51,194 bases of DNA from contig JANWIC010000021.1 of the NCBI GenBank assembly GCA_025450075.1, positions 1 to 51,194 on the forward strand, written 5' to 3'. Made by a program: the position numbers and the translations under genes. Position 1 is the first letter of the stretch, and each line of letters starts with the position of its first letter. Below, one piece after another: positions 41,655-49,432 of this stretch. The stretch is from Patescibacteria group bacterium. Its GTDB lineage: Bacteria > Patescibacteriota > Dojkabacteria > JAKAPS01. The notes under the pieces were generated by a model. That model was not told the origin of the DNA. It was given only the letters and a program-made list of their open reading frames with translations, and did not search any database.

Positions 41655-42692
41655 TTATATAAGTGATAATAGAAATTCTCTATACGTTTCAAAACTTCTT
41701 TCCCAATATAATGCAATCTCAAGATCTGTAGGAAAGATCTCAAGAATACGATAATCTCCTTTTAATGTCTGAGAAAGGGTAAAATCTAGCCAGTAGATAT
41801 AAAAACAATACTTCGCAACCTCTACCAATATCTCGATTTCCTTTTCTCCTAACCATTTAGATTTGTTGTATCCAGATAAGAATGTACAGACTCTATCTGT
41901 GTTGAATTCATCCAAATTTGCGTTGCAGCGCCCCATACTGCATAAGAGTCCAAGTGCTCTTTGAAGTTCAAATAGTTGTGGTGCACATTTCATTCCATCC
42001 CAGTCAGTTATATAAAGCTTATTATCATCAATTGAAGGAAGTAAGTTAGACAAACTATAGTCCCCATGTATGAGAACATAATCATTTTTTGGAATTTTGT
42101 ATAATAATGATTTAATGAAGAGATCAGATCTATTTGTATCTGTTTTCTGAATGAATTCGCTAATGAGTCCTGCTTTCCCTTTTGTTTTTTGATCTAATTC
42201 AACATCTGATTTATATAAATCATTAAAATCTGTGATGAGTTGTGATACCCTTGTATTAATTGCAGAAAAATCGATTTGTTTTAAAGATTTGTTAGCAAAT
42301 TTTGCAGAATGGATTTTTTTAAGCTCAGTTCCCGCCTTATCTAACTCTTCTTTCGTAATGTTATATTCTATATAATTTAGATCTTTATGATTAATATACT
42401 CACTAAGTTCATAAATTTCTCCATTAATATCTGTTAGATACCTATTATCAGTATTTTTGTATATTCTTGGGATATTGATTTCTTGTGAGGTGAGTTCTTC
42501 AAGGATACCAATCCTTATAAGTACTTCTTCTTTTGTACTAACAAGATGTCTCTTTAATACATAAGAGACCTGATTTAGTTCTATTAGGAAGACCTCATTC
42601 GCAAAAGAAGAGAGGGGTTTGAAATTAGTTACAACTTCTTTAATATTGTAAGCTTTTAATATCGATGCAAGCTTTGTTGAATTCATAAGCAA
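41655..42692 (-). CDS. Aminoglycoside/choline-kinase-like phosphotransferase
   Basis: 345-aa kinase of the APH/choline kinase group. An ATP-binding N-lobe has Lys in Y-V-L-K-R-H (residue ~49). The Brenner motif H-G-D-Y-S-L-S-N carries the catalytic Asp (~213-220), and the Mg-binding I-T-D-W-D-G (~233-238) follows. Such enzymes phosphorylate choline, homoserine, sugars, macrolides or aminoglycosides; the pocket cannot be assigned by eye. It pairs with the phosphatase gene downstream. It lies in the module between repeats B and C. Confidence 0.8.
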   Translation of the reverse strand: MLMNSTKLASILKAYNIKEVVTNFKPLSSFANEVFLIELNQVSYVLKRHLVSTKEEVLIRIGILEELTSQEINIPRIYKNTDNRYLTDINGEIYELSEYINHKDLNYIEYNITKEELDKAGTELKKIHSAKFANKSLKQIDFSAINTRVSQLITDFNDLYKSDVELDQKTKGKAGLISEFIQKTDTNRSDLFIKSLLYKIPKNDYVLIHGDYSLSNLLPSIDDNKLYITDWDGMKCAPQLFELQRALGLLCSMGRCNANLDEFNTDRVCTFLSGYNKSKWLGEKEIEILVEVAKYCFYIYWLDFTLSQTLKGDYRILEIFPTDLEIALYWERSFETYREFLLSLI

Positions 42693-42773
42693 TCATTATT
42701 TCTAGAGTATATAGTAAATTTTACAATAAGGAAAGTCATTAATATACTAATAATCCTTTAATAGAAGGGAAGT

Positions 42774-42802
42774 TTGCTTTCTCATGGAGGATGCTCGAAC
42801 GG
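42774..42802. repeat. Island repeat copy C
   Basis: Left half TTGCTTTCTCATGG, core CTCGAAC. Gap-free alignment with copies B and E (four or five changes). It separates the kinase/phosphatase module from the NUDIX pseudogene and lies 19 bp past the latter's stop. Confidence 0.75.
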
Positions 42803-42820
42803 TTTTAATCCAAAGTAATC

Positions 42821-43258
42821 TTAATTTTTGATTATCTCTGAAAAAGTTATTCCTTTTTGGTACTCATTGATCGCCTGTTTTATGTAGGGAATTATTTCCT
42901 CAGGAAGCTTTTTCATATCAAACCATTCCATCTTATCTGCTTTATCTTTTTCTTATATTGTAGGGCTGCCACTCCATTTACTTGGCACTAAAAAGAAATA
43001 GATATATTCTATATTTGTACGAGCATATATAGTATGTACAACCCGTAGATCTATTGGTTCTATTATAATACCTGCCTCTTCCTTTGCTTCACGTACAGTA
43101 GCTTGGGGAATGCTTTCATTCTTTTCGAGATGGCCCGAGATTAAATCATATTTACCATCTTCCCAACCAGTATGAAAACGCCTTAATAAAAGTACCTTTT
43201 GTTCTTAAATCAGAAGTAAGAATACTACGGCTCTAATTGTAAATCTTTCAGCGGACAT
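42821..43258 (-). pseudogene. NUDIX hydrolase with two in-frame TAA codons
   Basis: A 146-codon frame on the minus strand opens M-S-A-E-R-F-T-I-R-A-V-V-F-L-L-L-I. It carries TAA at codon 18 (43205-43207) and codon 102 (42953-42955). Between them lies an intact NUDIX box: G-H-L-E-K-N-E-S then R-E-A-K-E-E-A-G, with W-E-D-G-K-Y-D-L before it. The end (D-K-A-D-K-M-E-W-F, K-K-L-P-E-E-I) is the usual NUDIX tail. No frameshift is present. Homologs usually have a charged residue where the first stop lies. It hydrolyses or once hydrolysed a nucleoside diphosphate derivative. Confidence 0.75.
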
Positions 43259-43356
43259 ATTTTTTACTTTAGATTTATTATAAAACACAAGACTAGATAA
43301 TTCGAGACCATGTGAAGGTAGCGGAATAAATGCTTCTTAGATGGGAGAAATGGTAC

Positions 43357-43385
43357 ATACTTTTTAGTGGAGGACATTCGAACAA
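43357..43385. repeat. Island repeat copy D
   Basis: Left half ATACTTTTTAGTGG, then AGGACA and a TTCGAAC core. It lies 13 bp past the stop of the SDR gene. It is more diverged than B, C and E but still gap-free. Confidence 0.65.
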
Positions 43386-43398
43386 TTCTTTCAAACAA

Positions 43399-44145
43399 TC
43401 ATTGTTGAGCTTCTTCCTCTAAAAAAAGTGTAGGGTCTTGATTAGTATAGCCGCCTTCTAGAGAAATTACTTGTCCATTGATATAGGAAGAATCTTCAGA
43501 AAGAAGAAACTTGATTGTATTTGCAACATCTACAGGGAGAGCATTTCTCTTTAATGGGTTTATATTAGCGACTTTCTCCAAGAATTCTTCTCCATTCCCT
43601 TCAATCATTGGTGTGATTACCCAACCAGGAGCAATAGAATTTACTCTAATTTTCTTATCCTGTAAATATAAAGATAGCGATTTAGTTAGTGAATTAACTC
43701 CTGATTTACTTGCAGCATAACTTGTTGTAATAGCGCCTCCAAAAAAAGAATCGGTTGAACTTATCATAATAAATCTGCCGTTAATTGAAAGTTTCGTCTT
43801 CAACAGTTTTGAAAGCAAGTAATTTCCTGTTAGATTTACAGCCAATGTTTCATTCCATATCTTGATATCGCGATCAATTTCATCGTTTTCAAAAGAAACC
43901 ACCCCTGAACAGTTTACAATTGAGTGCAATCCGTTGTTAATAAATTTGTCCTGTAAATTTTCAATGGAGTGAATATCTTGTAGATCTAATTGAGAAGAAG
44001 TAAATAAAGGATTGTTTTTGAGATTTTCCACCCGTTCGGGGTGCTTGAAATAGGTGCCGTGGATTTCATATCCAATTTCTAAAAGGGTCTCTGCTACTTT
44101 ATTCCCTATTCCTCCAGAAGCTCCAATTAATAATACTTTTCTCAT
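43399..44145 (-). CDS. Short-chain dehydrogenase/reductase (SDR)
   Basis: 248 aa from the ATG at 44145, where the family starts (M-R-K-V-L-L-I-G-A-S-G-G-I-G). The longer frame adds an unrelated tail. Classical SDR features: the G-A-S-G-G-I-G cofactor loop, N-C-S-G-V-V at ~82-87, catalytic Ser (I-S-S-T-D), Y-A-A-S-K-S-G (Tyr/Lys) and the P-G-W-V motif. Residue Y37 after the second strand (G-T-Y-F-K-H) leaves NAD versus NADP undecided. The substrate is a ketone/alcohol of unknown nature. It stands alone in its module between repeats D and E. Confidence 0.88.
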   Translation of the reverse strand: MRKVLLIGASGGIGNKVAETLLEIGYEIHGTYFKHPERVENLKNNPLFTSSQLDLQDIHSIENLQDKFINNGLHSIVNCSGVVSFENDEIDRDIKIWNETLAVNLTGNYLLSKLLKTKLSINGRFIMISSTDSFFGGAITTSYAASKSGVNSLTKSLSLYLQDKKIRVNSIAPGWVITPMIEGNGEEFLEKVANINPLKRNALPVDVANTIKFLLSEDSSYINGQVISLEGGYTNQDPTLFLEEEAQQ

Positions 44146-44240
44146 AACAAACTTAGTTATACGTGAAGTATAACAAATATTAACTATGAAGAAAAGCATT
44201 GAGACCGAAAAAGTGTTGAGATAATGGGGTAATTTTAACT

Positions 44241-44269
44241 TTGCTCTCTCGTGGAGGACGTTCGAACCG
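44241..44269. repeat. Island repeat copy E
   Basis: Left half TTGCTCTCTCGTGG (identical to B over 14 bp), then AGGACG and a TTCGAAC core. Read on the minus strand it ends in GAGAGAGCA, like the GAGAGCA tRNA-Arg 3' end. It lies 57 bp past the stop of the ligase gene. Confidence 0.75.
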
Positions 44270-44325
44270 TTTTACTCGGATCGGCTTTGCAATCTAGTCA
44301 GATCTATTAAATTAACTTATAGCTT

Positions 44326-45357
44326 CTATTCGTTGGGATTTGGATTATCGTTGCTTTTGCGATATCTATTTAGGGCTATAAGGACGACTTGTTCCACAAG
44401 ATCCTCAAAAGTCATTCCCTCAAAACTAGCCATCATGGTAAGTGTATTATTTAGCCCATGAGTATTCGGTCCTATTCCTGGGTTGTAGTTAACCTCAAGT
44501 AAATAAATATTCCCTTGATCATCTACCCTAAAATCCATCCTCGCATAATCTCTACAGTCTGTAGCTGTAAATGCAATCCTACTATATTCAACCAGTTTAT
44601 CAATCATTTCTTGAGGTAAATCTGCTCTGACCATTTGTTCTTTTTTACCGCCCCATTTATATTCATAAGAACGGATTTGCTGTAACTCAGAAGGAGCATC
44701 TTCAAATAAAAACTCTAAAGGTGGAAATACATGTAATTCGGAGCCGTTGCCAAACATTCCGACTGATATTTCTCTACCTCTTATAAACTGCTCAACTAAG
44801 GTCGGTTGCCCATATCTTTGAATTGATTCCTGAACTTTTCTATACAGTTCTTCTCTATTTGTAACCACGCTATCCTCATAGATTCCTATACTGGCTTCTT
44901 GTCTTACTGGTTTTACAATTAAGGGAAATCTCAATCCTCTTCTTAAAGGCTCAGTCCCTTCTCTGAATAACTGATGGGGAGCTGATGGTATTCCATATGT
45001 TTTTAGTACCAGTTTGGTTTTTTCCTTATCTTGAGAAAAATTCATATTCAAAGCGGATGCTCCCGTAAAAGGAATTTTTAATCCTTCAAGAATCGCTGGA
45101 ACGACAGTTTCGTTTGTATTTCCCCCACCGAATGCCTCTGCAAGATTTAAAACTATTCCAATGGTGGATTTTTGCAATCTCAATTTCTCCCAAACATCTA
45201 AGTCGGCAAGCATGGTATCAGTATCATAACCTCTTGCTCTTAGCAGCTCAGTTACCAATGGAACTATAATATCAATTTCTTGCTCACTTATTAGGTCGCT
45301 TTCGACTCCTGTTTCTAATGTTGTAGCTTTATTGTAAAGAATTAAAACATCTGGCAT
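44326..45357 (-). CDS. D-Ala-D-Ala ligase-like ATP-grasp enzyme
   Basis: 343-aa ATP-grasp ligase. N-domain with V-L-N-L-A-E-A-F-G-G-G (~75-85) and F-T-G-A-S-A-L-N-M (~106-114); central lid P-L-I-V-K-P-V-R-Q-E-A-S-I-G-I (~142-156); metal ligands in M-D-F-R-V-D-D-Q-G-N-I-Y-L-L-E-V-N-Y-N-P-G (~268-288). Cell-wall Ddl has the lid G-S-S-x-G-I/V and N-x-x-P-G-x-T, and this protein varies at those sites (N-P-G-I-G-P), so a dedicated peptide ligase is as likely as a cell-wall Ddl. It is the third gene of the island trio; the C39 gene starts 5 nt upstream. Confidence 0.8.
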   Translation of the reverse strand: MPDVLILYNKATTLETGVESDLISEQEIDIIVPLVTELLRARGYDTDTMLADLDVWEKLRLQKSTIGIVLNLAEAFGGGNTNETVVPAILEGLKIPFTGASALNMNFSQDKEKTKLVLKTYGIPSAPHQLFREGTEPLRRGLRFPLIVKPVRQEASIGIYEDSVVTNREELYRKVQESIQRYGQPTLVEQFIRGREISVGMFGNGSELHVFPPLEFLFEDAPSELQQIRSYEYKWGGKKEQMVRADLPQEMIDKLVEYSRIAFTATDCRDYARMDFRVDDQGNIYLLEVNYNPGIGPNTHGLNNTLTMMASFEGMTFEDLVEQVVLIALNRYRKSNDNPNPNE

Positions 45358-45362
45358 ATGAT

Positions 45363-45866
45363 TTATTTATAAATTGCAATTATTTGTCTAATAATTAACT
45401 CATCAGGTTTTATATATTTTCCTGTAAAGTCAAACCATACTGTCATGAAATCTTCTTTTTCCAATTTTCTTCTACCACCTATTTCAGGATCTTGTAGGCA
45501 GATATAATCTTCATCAATTCCTTCAACAACAGAATAGTGTCCATCGGCGACATCTTCATCTGTGTAATCAATTCTTCCCCTGGTAAACCAATTCACAATA
45601 ACTGGAATATCTTTTTGTAGCCATTCTTCAATATCTTCAATATTGCTGTTGTTTTTTATTGCGACCTTAAATCCTAAGCTTTCAGCGGCATTCCTGATTC
45701 CTTGATCATCAGTTCCCAAGTCTTCATTTGTCCCACAAAGCTTAGCTAATTCATTTTCAGATTTATCAATTCCATAATATGATAGAACAATTTTGAGTGA
45801 TGCAGGCCCACACATACTTGCATTTAAAGTTTCTTGATATGGTTTTATGTTTAAAAATTTCTTCAT
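45363..45866 (-). CDS. C39-like cysteine peptidase
   Basis: 167 aa with the full papain-like triad of C39-type domains: Gln11, Cys19 in S-M-C-G-P-A-S-L, His110 in D-G-H-Y-S-V-V and Asp126 in L-Q-D-P-E. C39 peptidases often cut after a Gly-Gly leader of bacteriocins, or act as stand-alone peptide hydrolases or transferases. No ABC transporter is fused or nearby. It lies between the two ATP-grasp genes (gaps of 5 and 3 nt), so it probably processes the same peptide product. No signal peptide, so it is cytoplasmic. Confidence 0.8.
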   Translation of the reverse strand: MKKFLNIKPYQETLNASMCGPASLKIVLSYYGIDKSENELAKLCGTNEDLGTDDQGIRNAAESLGFKVAIKNNSNIEDIEEWLQKDIPVIVNWFTRGRIDYTDEDVADGHYSVVEGIDEDYICLQDPEIGGRRKLEKEDFMTVWFDFTGKYIKPDELIIRQIIAIYK

Positions 45867-45869
45867 AAA

Positions 45870-47216
45870 TTATCTGTTTTGTAATCCAAAAGTATTTAAA
45901 AGTTTTTTATATATTTCTAATGCTTTTTCTCGATCTTCACCTATTATAATAAATCCTATCTTGGGTTGTCTTCTATTTACAATAGAGACTACAACTCCTT
46001 CTCTCTGACCTTGTATAGGGTATAGTATATCATGTAACCTCGCTAAAATATCAGGTGTACTTAAATTGATATTTCCATATTCAAAATCATCACTCGATAA
46101 GGCATAACAATTATTTTCCCAATTGTCACCTATAAGAAACTTTGTTGCATCAAATACATGTGTTCCTCCTGTCCTTCTCATGTTGGTTTCGATTGGGTAA
46201 GGGATTCCATTACCTGAAGTAACAAAATCAATATCAAAAAAGCCCCTATAACCAAGTAATCTGAACCTGTTACCAATCCTTGTGGAAATTTCTCTTATTT
46301 GCGTTGCAAGATCTTCCTTCATAATTCCTCTTCCTATTGCTACACCAAGGAAAGTCCCGTTAGAGCCTATTTCTTGATTGCAAAGATATGTGATTACAGT
46401 ATTTCTATCAGAAACTAATAATTCTGATGATGGAGAGTAAGCTTCTGAATCTCTTTGTGATTCAATTAACTCTTCAACCAAAATTAAATCATCATTCCAT
46501 ATTGGCGTACTTTCAAATTCATGATTAATATACTTAATAAGTTGCCTTGTATTTTTAAATTGTTCTCTTCGCAACATGAGTAAACCCCAACCAGATTCTC
46601 CGAAATTTGCTTTGAGTACACAGGATCTTCTTCGACTAAAAAACCAGGTTGCAACTCTCAGAGCTTCATCTTTTGTCCTACATGGTATACTTTCAGGAAT
46701 AGCAATCTGAGGATTATCTATTTTTCCAATTTCAACACGTGAGCCAACCTTTGAATCCAAATAAGTAACTAACCAATCGCCATATTTAGCCGGTCTTTCA
46801 GGCACTATAAAATCTAATCCTTCTTTTTTAAGTGTTTCTACAAGAGCTAAAAACTTTTCAGTTACGCAATATGGAGATAATGTAATCCCTGGGTTTGCTC
46901 TAATGATATCCACAAGTTGCTGAAATAATTGTCTGTCTTCTAATATTGCATCTGACAAGCTCACATTTACAGCATGTGGAGAAAGATTAGATATATTTTC
47001 ATACCCCAATGTCCTTCTATTATGTTCAAATAACCCTTGGTCAATAGGATAAGGGGTTATTACAATCTTATCGTCTCCTTCCCATAACAAAGTTCTGTCG
47101 CATAGATTATGTTCGATCTGTACTCTTGCTTCACGATCAGTTGCAGATGCTATTTTTTCTATAGAAGGCTCAAATGCTTCAGCAATATTTGCAGTAATGA
47201 TAGTTTTTATAGGCAT
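45870..47216 (-). CDS. PGM1-like ATP-grasp peptide ligase
   Basis: 448 aa. An N-terminal 'pre-ATP-grasp' region (~1-170) precedes an ATP-grasp core with K-A-N-F-G-E-S-G-W-G (~202-211), the Mg ligands in Y-R-G-F-F-D-I-D-F-V (~323-332) and the family ending I-E-T-N-M-R-R-T-G-G-T-H-V-F (~342-355). In PGM1 (pheganomycin ligase) and kin this last motif reads E-I-N-x-R-x-G-G-T-T-H-P, and such enzymes add amino acids or short peptides to a nucleophile. It is the first gene of the trio. A promoter-like TTTCAA / TATAAT (17-nt gap) and a small hairpin TTCTC-GAGAA precede the ATG. Confidence 0.7.
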   Translation of the reverse strand: MPIKTIITANIAEAFEPSIEKIASATDREARVQIEHNLCDRTLLWEGDDKIVITPYPIDQGLFEHNRRTLGYENISNLSPHAVNVSLSDAILEDRQLFQQLVDIIRANPGITLSPYCVTEKFLALVETLKKEGLDFIVPERPAKYGDWLVTYLDSKVGSRVEIGKIDNPQIAIPESIPCRTKDEALRVATWFFSRRRSCVLKANFGESGWGLLMLRREQFKNTRQLIKYINHEFESTPIWNDDLILVEELIESQRDSEAYSPSSELLVSDRNTVITYLCNQEIGSNGTFLGVAIGRGIMKEDLATQIREISTRIGNRFRLLGYRGFFDIDFVTSGNGIPYPIETNMRRTGGTHVFDATKFLIGDNWENNCYALSSDDFEYGNINLSTPDILARLHDILYPIQGQREGVVVSIVNRRQPKIGFIIIGEDREKALEIYKKLLNTFGLQNR

Positions 47217-47326
47217 GCCTTTATATTCTTCTCATTTGGAGAATTATATACTAACATCAACCATATTGAAAGTTAAATGATATTACTGATGAATTTGAGT
47301 AAATATTTAATGGATGTTTTTGAGAT

Positions 47327-47389
47327 TTACTGTCTCGTGGAATAAACTTTATTTATTGCTTTATTAACAATAAATTATTGGTTCGAACC
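47327..47389. repeat. Island repeat copy F, split
   Basis: The left half TTACTGTCTCGTGG (47327-47340) and a core GGTTCGAACC (47380-47389) are separated by a 39-bp AT-only-looking insert with internal short inverted repeats. The right half ends 6 bp from the 3' end of tRNA-Arg(TCT). Confidence 0.5.
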
Positions 47390-47395
47390 AAAACA

Positions 47396-47468
47396 TGCTC
47401 TCATGTGGATTCGAACCACAAACCTACTCCTTAGAAGGGAGTTGCTCTATCCATTGAGCTATGAGAGC
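47396..47468 (-). tRNA. tRNA-Arg(TCT), no encoded CCA
   Basis: Minus-strand cloverleaf: acceptor GCTCTCA/TGAGAGC, D-stem GCTC/GAGC, anticodon stem ACTCC/GGAGT with loop CTTCTAA giving anticodon TCT (codon AGA), T-stem TGTGG/CCACA. The discriminator A is followed by TGT, so CCA must be added by an enzyme, unlike the tRNAs at 5727 and 14659. The repeat island begins at its 3' end. Confidence 0.92.
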
Positions 47469-47532
47469 ACTAACGCTGGCAATTATATATCATAACAGCG
47501 TTATTTATCAAATAATTAGGGTACATTGGGAT

Positions 47533-48225
47533 TTATACAAATTCTATTCTATTATTTCTCAAAGCTCCTAAGAATCGTACTTGTGCATTAGTTACACCGG
47601 TATCCGTAGGAGGTGGAGTACATATTCCTGAAGCACGCATATGATCCCCATATTGTGGGTTACCAAGATTACATTCCAGAACTCGGTATAAGTCTGGATT
47701 TTGTTCTTGGCTATACAATAATTCACCATTTATATATACCAATAGTGTTGGATCATGCAATGTATTATCGCATCGATGTGGTTCTCCATGGGCGAGAAAA
47801 TAACCTTGTTCCCCATCAAAATTAACAGATCCAAAATTTACTTGGCAGGTTCTATAAAGATGTCGTGGTAATCCATCAATTGGATTTTTGACTATAGGGG
47901 TATACTCTGCTGTTCTATCAGATACCATAGTATAAGCAAGAGCACTTGTGAATTCTTCACGAGCAGAGTATAACGATCTTACGCCAGGTAATTTATCTAA
48001 ACCTAAAATATATTCTGCATTTTGGTAAGCACTTCTCCATATAGCGTCGGGTAAAGGGAAAAGAGGTCTACCAGTAGTTGCTTCTATCAAGCTATAGCGA
48101 GAGTGGTGAAAACAATTAAATACTCGTGCAAGCAAAGTTTTAGCTAAAGGAAATCGCCCATGTCTTTCAGTTATTAAAGAAGGTGAATATTCAGCTCTTG
48201 GTAGATCAGCAAAAGTTAAAGCCAT
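47533..48225 (-). CDS. Orphan protein, 230 aa
   Basis: Soluble, with several Cys and His in the C-terminal half (H-R-C-D-N, L-E-C-N-L-G-N, G-I-C-T-P-P). Not a recognised zinc motif; family unknown. There is no signal peptide. It precedes tRNA-Arg(TCT) on the same strand and lies outside the repeat array. Confidence 0.5.
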   Translation of the reverse strand: MALTFADLPRAEYSPSLITERHGRFPLAKTLLARVFNCFHHSRYSLIEATTGRPLFPLPDAIWRSAYQNAEYILGLDKLPGVRSLYSAREEFTSALAYTMVSDRTAEYTPIVKNPIDGLPRHLYRTCQVNFGSVNFDGEQGYFLAHGEPHRCDNTLHDPTLLVYINGELLYSQEQNPDLYRVLECNLGNPQYGDHMRASGICTPPPTDTGVTNAQVRFLGALRNNRIEFV

Positions 48226-48259
48226 AGTAAGCTTTTTAATCAGATAAATTTGAGGGTTT

Positions 48260-48306
48260 TTGTAATGTTTGTTATATACGGGGGAGAGATATGCATAACA
48301 TTACAA
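48260..48306. promoter_or_regulatory. Inverted repeat upstream of the 230-aa orphan
   Basis: TTGTAATGTT (48260-48269) and AACATTACAA (48297-48306) are perfect 10-bp inverted arms 27 bp apart, with a purine-rich GGGGGAGAGA between. It could be a two-site operator or an RNA hairpin. The rest of 48307-48530 holds further small palindromes (ATGGAT-ATCCAT at 48384-48402) and no gene I can support. Confidence 0.4.
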
Positions 48307-48541
48307 TTCTCTCGTTAGAAAGTATACCATAAGGCAAAAAAAAAATCATGTAATATAGATTACAATTTCTTTAGGAAATTATATGGATATAATTAATCCA
48401 TACGCGAATTATGAACCCAAAGAGTCAGGCTTTTAGGGTAATTATGTGATTTTTTCTTCCGGGCAGATGTATCATAAAGTAAATTCATAGGATATTATCA
48501 GTGATATTATTATTGCACATCAAAATGTTGGGAGGTGTAAT

Positions 48542-48613
48542 ATGTATCACAATGAAAATATTATTGCAGAGCAGAAAATGGCAGGAGGTAAGCCTCCTGC
48601 CAGATTTCCTTAA
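48542..48613 (+). CDS. Possible 23-aa peptide
   Basis: ATG at 48542 is preceded at 6 nt by GGAGG (48531-48535), a good ribosome site for this genome. It encodes M-Y-H-N-E-N-I-I-A-E-Q-K then a Gly/Pro/Arg tail. However, its 3' half is the terminator hairpin of the convergent LUD gene, so the frame may be accidental. Confidence 0.25.
   Translation: MYHNENIIAEQKMAGGKPPARFP
48580..48601 (-). terminator. Terminator of the LUD gene
   Basis: GGCAGGAGG and CCTCCTGCC form a 9-bp stem with a 4-nt loop, starting 9 nt after the LUD stop. ATTTTCT follows on the minus strand, a short T-rich tail. Confidence 0.7.
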
Positions 48614-49221
48614 AAACCAATATTTTCATTAATAAAGATGACGTGGATTCTATCAGGTGAAAAATCTTTCTTAATAATAGCCATTTTTGCAACTTCGCTA
48701 TCCATTCCATATGCTTTCATTGCACGTTCACTTTCTAATGGGACGGAATATTCCTCTATTCTCTTCATTCCTTCATCCATATTCTTTACAATCTTTTGGA
48801 CTCCGACAACGAAAAACACATGAGCCGAGCCATACATATATGCTGGCAGCTGGCTTCCTGATTTTGAAGCAATCATGATTATCCCATCTTCTGTTATTGC
48901 ATGTACGCTTCCTACAACCCATTCGGGTGCTGCTCCAAGTTTAAGCATTTGAAGATGATCTTTCTGTCTATCCATGCTATTTAATTTTGGTCGAATAGCA
49001 TCATATTTTCCTGACTCGTTAATTTCTTTTGTAAGACCAATTTGGTCAATAGTTGCAGAAGTCATAGTCATTACTTCTGCTCCTTCAGGAATCAAAGTTA
49101 ATACCGCCTGCTTTGCCTCCTCTTCTGTTTGTACTAAGGAAGCTGTAATATTATGTTCCTTTAATGTTGCGATTGTTTTTTCAATTGCCTGATTATCAGG
49201 AAGTGTGTTCCATGTTGCCAT
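48610..49221 (-). CDS. LUD-domain protein (LutC/YkgG-like)
   Basis: 203-aa LUD (formerly DUF162) fold with the family pattern: A-E-V-M-T-M-T-S-A-T (~44-53), the D-x-R-x-K/x-N strand (D-A-I-R-P-K-L-N), V-G-S-V-H-A-I-T-E-D-G, and S-G-S-Q-L-P-A-Y with V-V-G-V-Q-K-I-V-K at the end. In other bacteria LutC works with LutAB in lactate oxidation, but no partners lie here, and stand-alone LUD proteins of unknown role are common in CPR and anaerobes. The gene has its own terminator. Confidence 0.85.
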   Translation of the reverse strand: MATWNTLPDNQAIEKTIATLKEHNITASLVQTEEEAKQAVLTLIPEGAEVMTMTSATIDQIGLTKEINESGKYDAIRPKLNSMDRQKDHLQMLKLGAAPEWVVGSVHAITEDGIIMIASKSGSQLPAYMYGSAHVFFVVGVQKIVKNMDEGMKRIEEYSVPLESERAMKAYGMDSEVAKMAIIKKDFSPDRIHVIFINENIGF

Positions 49222-49377
49222 AGGTTATAAAGATAATTTAATGAATAGTATCATACATCACGTGCTTCACATTGTAAAGTACTTACATGAAGGGAAGTAT
49301 GGTCACTGAAATAATAATGAAATTATATTGTGTGTACTAAGATCTCGTAGTAACTAATCTCTCAGGATTTGTAGAAA

Positions 49378-49407
49378 TTGACAGTTTAGATACTATAACT
49401 ATATAGT
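49378..49407 (+). promoter_or_regulatory. Promoter of the glycoside hydrolase gene
   Basis: TTGACA (49378-49383), 18-nt gap, TATAGT (49402-49407). About 20 nt of leader lead to the ATG at 49433; no clear ribosome site. Confidence 0.6.
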
Positions 49408-49432
49408 TGAAGCAAGTATTTGCCTACATAAA

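Noticed and set aside
40657-47389. Repeats as classical integron attC sites
   Set aside because: The elements are ~29 bp, lack the paired R''/L'' and L'/R' core sites of attC (GTTRRRY), and no intI-like gene is in the window. I keep the broader tRNA-end insertion model.
40657-47468. A prophage
   Set aside because: No capsid, terminase, portal, lysis or integrase gene is present; the cargo is metabolic.
47533-48225. Zinc-finger assignment for the 230-aa orphan
   Set aside because: The Cys and His are not spaced in pairs typical of zinc ribbons.
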